15,183 nucleotides of DNA. Origin: Larix sibirica (Eukaryota; Streptophyta; Pinopsida; Pinales; Pinaceae). Location: positions 37,701 through 52,883 of the forward strand of contig NWUY0300004088.1 in NCBI GenBank assembly GCA_004151065.3. The letters run 5' to 3'. Position numbers and translations under genes: made by a program. Numbering within the stretch: the first letter of the stretch is position 1; each line of letters starts with the position of its first letter. Of this stretch, positions 1 to 9,684 are shown piece by piece. The notes beneath the pieces are model-generated. The model did not search any database, was not told the DNA's origin, and saw only the letters and a list, made by a program, of their open reading frames with translations.

Positions 1-197
1 CTGTAAGACCTGCATTTGATCTAGCTAGGCCACCCCAATGACCTCATACTATTAGTGTGATTAGTTTTGTCAATCAACTTTATCAGACTACCTATAAAAT
101 GGGACAAATGTCTATTCATACTTCATAACCTTCAATAGGCCATGCAAAACAACAATTCATAACTCCCATCCAAACTTCAGACATCCTTACAGTCTAA

Positions 198-1522
198 TCC
201 ATAGACCCAAAAGGAAACAATAATAAACCAAAGAAGAAGCCAAATTTTAATACTAGGATGGGAGATGCACCCAAAGTGAATAGTCCAATTAGGGGCAATC
301 AGGATAAACGGAAATACCAAAAAAAAAAAAAAGGTTCCCTTGCAAAAATTGTTAAGGATATCATCCTACTAAAAAATACCCTCATATGGAACACATTCAC
401 AACATGATTGTTCAATGCATTGGGAAACAAAAACCTATCATCTTGAATGAAACCTTCACGTAGTAGAAAAAAAATGGTTGCTAGAGCGCTAGTGCCTCCT
501 CCAAGGGGAATAAAGCAAACCCCCCACAAGGGGGAAACCCTACCAATGCTAACATCTTCATGTGTGATCATGAGGTAAATATTCAAATAAGGGATTGTTC
601 TTACGATACTCCACATAATGTTTCAGAACCATAAGCATCACAACAAAGTGGTTCCCTCATTATTGAAAAATCCTCCACTGACATAGTACCTCAGCCCCCC
701 AAAGGGATATTACATATAAAAACCCGCAATCCTAATGCATGGGTTGCTCAAAACTATAATGTTGTTGAAGATGTAGCTAAAGGACCTAATGCCATGTTGA
801 CCTTGGAAGTATTGAAAAGTTGTCCTACTCAAAGAAAGGAGATATTGTCTTCCATCGACATTGTTGATCCATCTACTACTAATTTAATCACATTTGAATT
901 AGAATAGACAACATGCAGGATCTCACCATGGATCGTATTTCAGATTAAAGTGGTCTCACACAGTAAGAACATTTTTCAAACCATTGTGGATGAAGGATCC
1001 TCCACTTTTGTCATGTCATTAACATGTTGGAAAGCATTAGGATCGCCAACCTTAGTACCATACCATACAATTATCAAAGCATTATATGGACATTATTTCC
1101 CTCCTTGTGGACTTATCATAGCATGCCCAATTGAATTGGGAGGAAAAGCAGTCCATGTTGATGTTGAGGTAGTGGATGTGACCATATATTAAAATTTTCT
1201 ATTGGGAGGTAGTTGGATACATGCAATGATGGAAATGGTATCTTCATTATTTTGAATGATTCATTTTCCCTACCAAGGGAATACTATCACAATCAATCAG
1301 TTAGATTATTGCATACTTGAAACTAGTATCCACTCGAATGTACCTTTTGCTAGGGATTCAAAAACAATGATTCAAGGTATTGGGGTAGAGATGTTCAAAC
1401 ATGCTTCCTCATAGGAACCGTTTTCCACTGAGATGTACTAGGATGAATTTAGTACACTCGACGGCATGATGAGGATCAAATTTTAAATATTTACAACTAA
1501 ATTTGTGGTAAATGAGATGTGA
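198..1522 (+). pseudogene. Ty3/gypsy retrotransposon gag C-terminus and aspartic protease, decayed
   Basis: Remnant of a gag-pol polyprotein. Residues from 198 to about 330 form a Lys/Asn/Pro-rich linker (for example KPKKKPNFNTRMGDAPK). A one-base slip in a poly-A run (about 319-332) moves to the frame used from 335 onward. A zinc-knuckle-like C-x2-C-x3-H-x4-(C to Y) starts at 341. A linker follows, with MCDHEVNIQIRD near 560-595 and NPNAWVAQNYNVVEDVAK near 730-780. The protease core lies at 965-1300: IVDEGSSTFVMSLTCWKALG, then PIELGGKAVHVDVEVVD, then NFLLGGSWIHAM, then QGNTITINQLDY. The order and wording match the plant Ty3/gypsy protease lineage in which the active site reads D-E-G. The frame holds from 335 to 1522, but in-frame stops occur at 353, 461, 464, 482, 632, 905, 1190, 1253, 1412, 1439, 1484 and about 1520. 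No LTR is seen in the window, and reverse transcriptase does not follow. Gag may extend left of 198 in the same frame past further stops. Confidence 0.85.
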
Positions 1523-2185
1523 ATTTGAATTTTCTTGGATCTATTTACAGGGAAACAATTATGAACTATCTTGTATGTATAAAGGTATGTCAGAGGAAAA
1601 TTTATGGAATGTATTTAGCATTGTATGTATACATGGAGGTGAATTTTAGCAGATGAGACAAAATATAGATGGAAGAGGTGCCTTCAAAACAAATCTCTCA
1701 CACTGAACAAAACATACTGAGCTTTTATGGAAAAGAATTCATCAATTTAATACAAAATGCAATTTTTTCTTGAGTTTTGATTTAATTCAAATGGAAACAT
1801 GGACGTACATTCATGAAATACAATAGAATAAACCTTCGACCATTGCTAAGTCACATGAATACATCATAATACTAAAGAAGATGTCATACATGATGAAATC
1901 CCTAGTTCAATCTCAACATTCTACTATATATTCACATCACTAATTCAAATATATGAAAATGTGCTACTCAACCTCTTATTTATCTCTAAAAAGGTTTTCA
2001 AAGATACTTGAATTAGATCCGATAACTACTAGAGGAAATCACAATTACAGTGGAAAACATCTTTGGTACACTAGAAAATATTTGTCTCGAAAATAGTTCT
2101 TACATACAAAACAACACAACCGACTTAGAAATTCTATATAACCTCTAAAAAATTCTAGCCTTTATTACTAAGCTCGAACATTCTT
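1523..2185. other. Gene-free stretch, AT-rich
   Basis: No open frame, RNA gene or repeat that I can recognise. It separates the plus-strand gypsy remnant from the 3' end of the minus-strand pseudogene. It would be the place for a 3' LTR or a poly-A signal of the minus-strand gene, but I found no third copy of the 970-bp repeat here. Confidence 0.5.
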
Positions 2186-2320
2186 TTATATCCTCAAAAG
2201 TTGTAACAAATTTCTATTACTCTCAACTAATTTTTTAACTTCCTTTAGTTCTGTCACTATCAACTTTTCATTCCATAGCAATAACTTTCGACTACTTTAT
2301 TCTTACTTTTTCTTACTTAG
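2186..2320 (-). other. Possible in-frame C-terminal continuation of the long pseudogene
   Basis: After the TAA that ends at 2321, the same frame continues past three more stops into a helical stretch, VTELKEVKKLVESNRNLLQL. It stops again at 2188-2186. It resembles the coiled-coil style of the upstream protein, so the ancestral C-terminus may have lain here. A non-coding 3' region is equally possible. Confidence 0.3.
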
Positions 2321-5300
2321 TTATTTTCCTTTCTTCTTACTTGGAGGGGGAATTGTGTATCCACCCATCTTCCCACTTGATGCTACACTTGGATTCCCAA
2401 TTGGTATGACAGTTGTATAATTCCCTAGAAGTTGATGCATCATCTTTATATTTTCTTGTCCTCCTGGTGGCATAAAGGCTTCAAGACTTGGACGCACTCT
2501 TGACTGTCCCAATGTTTGACTTGATATTTTTCTTGATGATTGTCTTGATGGTTTCCCTTTGGGTGGAAAAATGAATTTGTGATAATTAGATACTGACTTC
2601 CAATCTTTTCCTATAGGAAAATGGTGTGCTTTTAGGGCCTTTGATTCTATCTCAACATTAGTAGTTTTATCGTATGATATAGGATTTATCTTTCTTAGCA
2701 TGTTCTTAAGATAACTCAGATCTCAAACCCAATTTTCAGCCTATCAACCAATTCATCTCCACGTATTTCTCCTTTTAGTACATTAAATTGTATCCCTTCA
2801 TTCTTCTTTTGCATCAACTTTGCCTTATATTTTTATTTCTTATACTTTTCCCCATTGCCATCCCATGGATGTGGTAGGCCTAATTTGGTGACATCATTGA
2901 AGATACCTTTGAAGGAAGATACTCCTTTAGTGAGGGCCTTTATTATACTCTAAGTTCTCTTGATCAATGCATTCATCATGATCATTTGATTTTCCAACTT
3001 GATTAAGTGAGTTCTATCTGGGATTTGTATCTCTTCTAATTGTCTTTTCGTCCTACTATTTAAGTAGTCAATTAATTGTGCTACTTGATCTTTCATATTC
3101 CTAAGCTCCTTCTCTACTCTCTTCACTTCTTCCTAATCTATTTTTTCCATATAAAATTCATCTTGGATCACATCACAATGATCCTATTCTTTTAGAAGCT
3201 CTTGTGCTATTATATCATAACAACACGTTGTTGATTCTTTGCAATAGCTCATCTCCTTGCATATCCAATTGTAACTTTGTTACTTGGCTCTTTATATCAT
3301 CCCTCTCATTTTTGAAGTGATCAATCAAGTCATATTTCTCATTTACTTCATTTTCTAGCTCTATAATCCTATTGTCTCTTTGACTTAGTTCACCCTCTAG
3401 CTCTCTGATTCTGGTATATTTGCCATCTACTTGTTGAGTGGGGTTATATTCTTCAATTCCATCTATTTCTTACTGAAATCAAGATTTATTTTTAGAATCC
3501 CTTGGGATGTGCAAAGCCTCCCCTATGGGATGAGTAATCTCTTCCATGCCAGGGGATGATGCTAGATGGATAGGGTCGACTAATTTCTTTTGTAGCTTTG
3601 AAGTAGAAATTTGTATCTCTAATTCATTTATTTTCTTCTAATATTCCTTTGCTTGTTCCTTGTATTTCCTCACGCTCTCATATTTTCTCCTTTTCTTCTT
3701 GCATATTCAACAATTTAGAGGTTTGAACTGGTTGTGCCCTAGTAATTTTCAATTGCTTTCTCAGATGCGCAATTTTATTATCTTTCTGTTGCAACATATA
3801 TTTGGAGTGGAAAACTATTGCTAGATCCACTCATATTGCTACAATTTTTCGTTCTAGCTCTTTAATGGTCACTTTCTTTGCTTTAATCAATACCCCTTCT
3901 GCTTTCCACAGTTGTTCAAATTTATGCATTTCCATCCTCATCCTCCTTTCAGTAGCAACAAATTGCAATACATATTTGCATATCATATCACTGGATAACC
4001 TGTAAAAATATACTTTATCCAGCTTACCAAAAATTTTGAAGTCTACTTTGTATTCATTTTCTATCCATTCACTGAATGTGGAAATCATAAGGACTTTGGG
4101 TTCTATGATTTCTATTTTGAAAGTATCATCTCCGTGGTATGCTAGAGTCATTAATATTTTATCTGATGCTCAAACTTCTCCTCTGATATCCTTGACCAAG
4201 TTTAGAATTATTCCTCTTATATTCACATATTTGGTCTGAAGGTTTGATTTATTGGTACTGGACTTATAGAGGGTGCGACCTTTTGCATATAAGGCACTAT
4301 AAATTCTACGGAAGGATAATGAGAGAAAGTGATTTATGACCCATCCCTTACAACTGGTGGTTTCTCCAACAACTCAACCAATTCTCTTGAGATCTCATCA
4401 CTCCCTTCTTTTTCAACTAATGCTTGTTCTACCCCTTCTCCCCCTTCAATTCTTCCTTTTGACTTTGGGGTCCCCGCTCAACCCCATCAATATCCATATT
4501 TTTTTGGCTCTTAATCTCCTCTCTTCTACACTAATTGTGAATCTGTGATATCCTAGTCCTTTTCATCTTCTGAATTGCTAGGACTTGCTCCCAAGTTTCC
4601 AAATTGGAAATATTTTGCCACTCAGGCCTGGGGACATAATTATATGGAGAATTTTTATTTGCAGCCATCATCTTGAAAATAATATGGTGATGATCATAAT
4701 ATCCTTTCTATGCCTTTTCCAGATTAAGTTTCTTAAAAAATTCCTCTGTATATTATAATACATTTTCCCCTTTTACTAGAATAGGACCCAGATCTTTTGG
4801 TAGTAGAAAGGTTATCTGATGTTTAAACTACATAAAATGCAGATGCTCATAAATGAACCTCTTCCTAGTGTATTCCGTTGAAAATACCCTTGGTGTAAGG
4901 AAGACTAGTAATTTGTATGGATCCTCTTCAAAACCATATATTCTGAATATAGTATAATCCTCATTTAGGAACTAGTCTCCTGCACTCACATATGTGCTCA
5001 ATTGTAGGAGCTTGTTATTCTTTGAAAAAATTCTAGGTGGGGATGCATCACACATGAAAGTGCATTTATTGGACATGACTTTGTTTTCAAATTCTTTGTA
5101 ATTAGGGTTTCTAGGATTTCTAAGGATCAAATCACTCTACTCATAAGCACGTACCTAATTTCCTGCTTCATTTTCCAACTTAAGGTTCGGGCTTTTGTAA
5201 TGTTCATAATTTTGGTAAAAAAACATGTAAAATAGGTAGGATGGATATATGAGTTTCTCCACAGTAGGGAGTTTTTCCAATTGGGTGTGGATGGATTAAT

Positions 5301-5953
5301 ATAGGTATCTACATAGGTCAAATTTTTGGGGCATAATTATAGAATCGGGGGTTAGGAAACTTAGGAAACCTAAAATAGTTTTATCTACAGTATTATCACT
5401 ATAATACCCTATTATAGTGTAGATTAGGGATATGGATTTTCTTTGAATTATCAAAGAAATTCACTATGTCATAAGGAGAAGGTGATGTAGGGGTTGTATA
5501 CCCCTCTTTCATATGTCGAGAGAGAATGAGGTTTCTTTCAAGGGGTTGCAATGATTGATAGGATGTGGCTAGGTTTTCTTCATGGATATCTTGTAAAGAT
5601 GGAAATTCAGGAAAACTTAACATTTTTTCAATAGCATCCTCGGTTTTAATACACAATGTTTTCGAATAGTTTGCATATAAGATGGATTTTCTACTTAGTG
5701 AATAGTAAATTGAGCACCGAGTTATAAATTATGGAAAAAAAAACAGTGTGAGGGAAACAAATCGATCCAAATTGGTTTCCAAAAGGTGACAAGGGTCTGG
5801 GCCAATAGTGGCTTGAAATTGGGCCTCTCAAATAGTTCAATTTAGGTCAAAAGTCATTACCACAGTATCAAATATGTCAATGTCATGGTCATAGATGTGA
5901 TCATCTATAGAGAATTAGGGCTTGAAGACATTAAATTCGGATGAGGATGCCAT
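2321..5953 (-). pseudogene. Long unrecognised gene, about 1,210 codons, coiled-coil protein, decayed
   Basis: I do not recognise the family. The start chosen is the ATG at 5953 (MASSSEFNVFKP), because the same frame then runs to 5399 with only scattered stops. Six frame changes stitch the rest: 5400-4441, 4438-4230, 4229-3672, 3670-3215, 3225-2703 and 2701-2321. Each segment is clearly coding-like. Part 1 (5953-4680) is globular and holds DAIEKMLSFPEFPSL, KTILGFLSFLTPDSI and IYPSYLFYMFFYQNYEHY. Part 2 begins near 4671 with MMAANKNSPYNYVPRPEW, then an acidic stretch, then HYPSVEFIVPYMQKVAPS. Next (4229-3831) comes MTLAYHGDDTFKIEIIEPK and a basic helix. From about 4000 to 2960 lie long heptad-rich helices (RIRELEGELSQRDNRIIELE, EVKRVEKELRNMKDQVAQLI). 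The tail (2701-2321) is Ser/Pro/Gly/Lys-rich and ends PPPSKKKGK. No introns are apparent. The second Met cluster could instead be the start of a separate gene. It may be a retroelement-encoded or retrocopied protein; that is inference. Confidence 0.75.
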
Positions 5954-6112
5954 GTGAAAATGTAATTAGTAGGGAATGGTGGGTTATAACAAAGGTGACA
6001 GAGCTACCTGGGGTTAAAATCCCTTTTAAAGTTTATACCAAGGTAAAAGAAAGACAAAAGTTTTAGTAAAAGAATTAACCAAAGGGTAAAATATCATCAA
6101 TAGAGTTCGAAG
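5954..6112 (-). promoter_or_regulatory. Putative 5' leader of the long minus-strand pseudogene
   Basis: These 159 bases lie between the repeat copy at 6113-7085 and the minus-strand ATG at 5953. Read on the minus strand, the last bases before the ATG are rich in A, C and T, and the +4 base is G. I see no TATA box and no TGG-starting primer-binding site at the repeat edge. The label rests on position only. Confidence 0.25.
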
Positions 6113-7085
6113 TACAAATCTGATCCATCACTTTTCATGAAGAACTCGAGCCTCCAGAATAATGCATAGATTTGATGTTTCAATATTCATGAATTGTTGT
6201 GATTTGGTTAGAAGAGGAAGACAAATTGAGTCATTGCGCCCCAAAGAGTTGTAGAAGTTGCATGTGTGTTGCCATGGAGCTATAATGTGATCAAATTCTT
6301 CTCTTGGATTTGATCCATTGGTGACAGACCTCCATTTTCTCTTATCTTCCATATTCTTGCTTATAATTGTAAAGTCTTGAGGATTGAAGACTTTTTGAAG
6401 CTTGAATTACAGTATACTTTTAATTGCTTCTGTAAGAATCTGAAATAATATTGTTGCTGTCTATTTACATGTCTTTGATCTTGTATATCAGTGTTGGATT
6501 CAAATTTGTGAGCCACTAAGGCTGTTTGAGAAGTTTTGTTTAAATGCTTGCTCTTTTGCATGTTAAATTTGACTAGTATTACATATTTTGTAATAAGTTG
6601 ATATCTGTAAATCCTCTTCTCAGTCTGTAAGTTGCTACAGGTCTTTAAGGTTCTGATTTATCCTTCCACTACTTTAAACCTAAAATTTGAGTCCCTTTTG
6701 TGGTGTTTGGATTCTTCTGGAAGTATACTAGGTGTGCAGTCCAAGGTAGCGCCCTTGCTAATTGACCTCCAAATCCTATATTATTGCTACCAAATATTTT
6801 CAATTCTATTGTGACAGTTCTGATATGAGCCACTTATCCTACACCAGGTCTGATTATATTCAGTGAGCACCAGAATCCTTGGGTTTCCACAGAAGTCTCG
6901 TGGACCATTGCCTTGTACCCTTGGGTTTAGCCCAAGGGGTCTACCCGGGCGTGACGTACCCATAAAAGGGTCGCTTTCAAGATATTGTCCTGCTTTCCAT
7001 CTGATCCACAACCTTATAAGGTCCTAACCCATTCTTGTTAATAATTTTGAAAGAGGTTGTAGTAGTTTGAATTTTTCTTCTTGNA
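6113..7085. repeat. ~970-bp direct repeat, copy 1 (possible LTR)
   Basis: This copy aligns end to end with 7318-8285. Shared landmarks in the same order include TGTTGGATTC near 6491, GAGCCACTAAGGCTGTTTGA near 6510, TCTGGAAGTA near 6715, and an identical block of 46 bases starting at 6901. The left edge is TACAAATCTGA, against TGCAGGTCTGA in copy 2. The right edge is CTTCTTGNA, against CTTCTTGCA. TG...CA ends would suit an LTR. However, I find no matching target-site duplication, primer-binding site or polypurine tract. Open frames on either strand are not conserved between the copies, so the unit is probably non-coding. Confidence 0.8.
6918..6938. other. Perfect hairpin in repeat copy 1
   Basis: CCCTTGGG and CCCAAGGG form an 8-bp perfect stem around the loop TTTAG. 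The identical hairpin is at 8118-8138 in copy 2. CCTTGGGTTT also occurs about 40 bases upstream (near 6878), so an alternative pairing is possible. The role is unknown. Confidence 0.6.
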
Positions 7086-7317
7086 ATCAAGGAGGGCGCA
7101 TTGTAAGTTGGATGACTACATCAGTATATATTGAAGGCTCATTCATCTATAAAGGAAGGTGGTGCGCCACAGTGCACATATTTTGGTAATTGAGAATTTT
7201 TTGAGAGTTTGCATCTCAAGGCTTGGGAGATGCGCCCCTAGCCAACTGTGGGTGATGTGCCCCATAGTAACTATTGTTCCAGTCATATTCAAATGTTTGT
7301 GCACCATTTTAGTAAGT
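7086..7317. other. 232-bp spacer between the two repeat copies
   Basis: This stretch does not align with either repeat copy. It carries several TGCGCC-type motifs (7094 on the minus strand, 7163, 7231, and a TGTGCCCC variant at 7257). No coding frame, tRNA-complementary primer site or polypurine tract was seen. If the flanking copies are LTRs, this would be a very short internal region of a non-autonomous element. Confidence 0.4.
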
Positions 7318-8285
7318 TGCAGGTCTGAGTCATCTTTCTCATGAATAATTGAGCCTCCTAAGTAGTGCAGAGAGTTGATGCATCACATTCATGATCTTTG
7401 TGGTTGTTTGAAGAGGTTGAAGAGGAAGATAAATTGAGTCAGTGCGCCCTTGAGAGTTGTTGCTGTTGCATACTATTTATTTAAGAGATATAATGTTCAA
7501 TTCCATCTCTTGGATCTGATCCATTGGTGACATACCCCCCTCTTACTCTCATCTTCATTATTCTTGCTTATATTGTAAAATCCTGAGGATGAAGAACTTT
7601 CATGTAGCTTGAATTATCAGTATCTTTTAATTGTTGCTATAAGACTCGAAATAATATGATGCTATCTATTTACATGCCCTTGATCTCATATATCAGTGTT
7701 GGATTCGAATTTGTGAGCCACTAAGGCTGTTTGAAAAGTTTTGTTTCAATGCTTGCTCTTTTGCATGTTAAATTTGACTAGTCTTACAGATTTTGTAATA
7801 AGTTGATATCTGTAAATCCTCTTCTCAGTTGTAAGTTGCTATAGGTATTTAAGGTTCTGATTTATCCTTCCATACTTTAAAATGAAATTTGAGACCCTTT
7901 TGTGGTGTTTGGAGTCTTCTGGAAGTAGACTAGGTGTGCAGTCCAAGGTAGCACCCTTGCTAATTTGACCTCCAAATCCGATCTTATTGCTACCAAATAT
8001 ATGTAATATTTTGTGACAGGTATGATATGACCACTTACTTACCCCAGGTTGATTATCTTCAGTGAGCACCTAGAAGCCTTGGGTTTCCACAGAAGTCCAG
8101 TGGACCATTGCCTTGTACCCTTGGGTTTAGCCCAAGGGGTCTACCCAGTGTGGCGTACCCATAAAAGTGCCACTGATCAAGATATTGGCTGACTTTCCAT
8201 ATGATCCAAACCTTATCAGGTCCTAACCCATTCCTGTTAAGAATTTTGAAAGAGTCTAGTAGCAGTTTGAATTTTTCTTCTTGCA
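7318..8285. repeat. ~970-bp direct repeat, copy 2 (possible LTR)
   Basis: This is the direct partner of 6113-7085, lying 1,200-1,205 bases to its right. It begins TGCAGGTCTGAG and ends CTTCTTGCA, so it has clean TG...CA-type ends. Numerous point changes and short indels separate the copies, so the duplication is not recent. Five-base flanks (TAAGT on the left, GTATT on the right) do not match each other or the outer flank of copy 1. That gives no target-site duplication to support a solo LTR or a complete element. Confidence 0.8.
8118..8138. other. Perfect hairpin in repeat copy 2
   Basis: Same 8-bp stem (CCCTTGGG / CCCAAGGG) and TTTAG loop as at 6918-6938. It sits inside the best-conserved block shared by the two copies. 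Confidence 0.6.
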
Positions 8286-9311
8286 GTATTTGCCAAACTA
8301 GCTAGTTTTGAGTCCTAGTAATCTGCTGTGTGATTTAATTGCATATATTTTGAGTGAATGTGCCATTGGGAAGATTTCGTACATTACATGTGGTTATCAA
8401 GACAAATTTGAAATAAAACATATAATTAATATAAAAATGATTAAGGAAAAATAAAGATCTTTTATTTAATTGGTTAAATAGAAATTGCATTCTCTATTTC
8501 CAAATGCCCCCTTTACTATCTACAGGATCTTTGTTTATATTCCTTGCATCGATCAAATGGAGATCTATCAGTGCCCTTCCTAGTGCAACATAACCTATAG
8601 CCTTAAATTGTGAGGATAATGACATAATAGACTTGGCCATATCCTCCAAGAAGCTTGACTCCTTCCCTCCCCACCTCAATCTTGTCACTCAACAAAAGCT
8701 TGGGAATTATCCATCTACTGGACAATGTGTTGGTGACAATGGAGCTCAAACCTACATTTCAAAGGGTCTTCAACTTCAACAACTATAATGAATAGAGGCA
8801 TGCACACAATTGGACCACTTCCTTTCCTCTTCCACCCTTGACAATCCTCAAGGCTGAAGATACTAGTACATTGTAACAATGCACATGGTGATTGTGTATT
8901 GAGCATAAGGATGATAGATTTATGAAGAGTAACCATGAATAAAATGTGATATAGAAACACCTTATGATGTAAAATTATAAAATTAGAGTGCTTAGAAGTG
9001 ATATTATTTACTTTCTTATCCACTCGCATTCCGTGTACAAATAAATTAACTTTATTACCACACTGGTCTTTGCATCAACATACCACACATGATACCAAAA
9101 TAGTTTCAGTTTAAATTTAGAAAGAAGTTGCTTTTGTCTAATAGAAATTAGCCAATTCGTGGTTGAATTAGACCACTCACAACTATAATATGTTAGAAGT
9201 TTAATATTTTGTTTTATTTTTTAATATATTTTTTGCATATTTAAAATAACAAAATATATTTAAATATTATCAATCTACATAACAAAATAAAAATCTTTAT
9301 AATATCATTCA
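8286..9311. other. Intergenic stretch with unrecognised minus-strand open frames
   Basis: Minus-strand frames stay open at 8715-9029 and 8494-8688, but neither product matches a family I know. Two frames over 8600-8700 look equally protein-like (LRWGGKESSFLEDMAKS or DKIEVGREGVKLLGGYG), so no frame can be preferred. The rest, especially 9180-9300, is very AT-rich. A decayed gene is possible but unsupported. Confidence 0.3.
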
Positions 9312-9684
9312 TGTCCACAAATTGTTGAGCTAATAGCTCTAAAGTTTCTCTTATGGCTAGCTGGTGAGAAAGAGGTTGCTAACTGGTGAGAAAGGGGTTA
9401 CTAAGCTACAAGTATTTGGAGATTCAATGACGGTGGTAAAATGGATAATTGAAAAACAATTCGGTCATAACTTCTTATTAATTCCCTTGCTAGAGGAGGT
9501 TTATAGAGCATGCCAAATTTTCAATCCTTTTTTCTTTCAGAAAAAGAAACACCACAGTTGACTTTCTAAGGCTGGTGTAACCATAGAGGATGAGCAACAA
9601 CACATTGAAGAGTCTTGTGAGGGACATGTGATTGGTTATTTTCATCCACGTTTTCATTATGTACTCAATATAAATTGGTTGTAA
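9312..9684 (+). pseudogene. Retroelement RNase H domain (RVT_3-type), fragment
   Basis: RNase H degrades the RNA strand of the RNA-DNA hybrid during reverse transcription. The first part (9312-9374) reads CPQIVELIALKFLLWLAGEK and includes the motif Glu (codon 9327). A frame change follows, then GVTKLQVFGDSMTVVKWI with the motif Asp at 9421-9423. Next come IPLLEEVYRACQIFNPF and the C-terminal LSKAGVTIEDEQQHIEES. The N-terminal catalytic Asp segment is missing. The first frameshift is fully explained by a 22-bp tandem duplication at 9356-9399. A second disturbance around 9541-9567 hides the final motif: the neighbouring frame gives RNTTVDFL, which matches the usual R-N-x-x-A-D-x-L, and the original frame then resumes at LSKAG. 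This suggests two compensating indels. It is a fragment of a plant LINE or gypsy pol; which one is not decidable here. Confidence 0.75.
9356..9399 (+). repeat. 22-bp tandem duplication inside the RNase H fragment
   Basis: GCTAGCTGGTGAGAAAGAGG plus TT (9356-9377) is followed directly by GCTAACTGGTGAGAAAGGGG plus TT (9378-9399), with two differences. Twenty-two is not a multiple of three, and the coding frame shifts by one exactly across the duplication. Confidence 0.85.

Noticed and set aside
299-616. Minus-strand open frame of 105 codons
   Set aside because: It overlaps the well-supported plus-strand gag linker (zinc knuckle to MCDHEVNIQ). Its product is hydrophobic, F-rich and motif-free, so it is an antisense shadow.
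3802-4548. Several plus-strand open frames of 60-70 codons
   Set aside because: They lie antisense to the coiled-coil pseudogene and have low-complexity Ser/Leu/Pro products without motifs.
5101-5112. ATTAGGGTTT resembling a plant telomere unit
   Set aside because: A single unit without tandem copies; it lies inside the minus-strand pseudogene and is expected by chance.
6491-6510. TGTTGG as the start of a Ty1/copia LTR
   Set aside because: The homology between the two repeat copies extends far to the left of this point, and no primer-binding site of the TGGTATCAGAG type follows the unit.
6128-8069. Minus-strand open frames inside the two 970-bp repeat copies
   Set aside because: The open segments fall at different positions and frames in the two copies (6128-6352, 6361-6561 and 6787-7011 against 7839-8069), so no conserved protein is supported.
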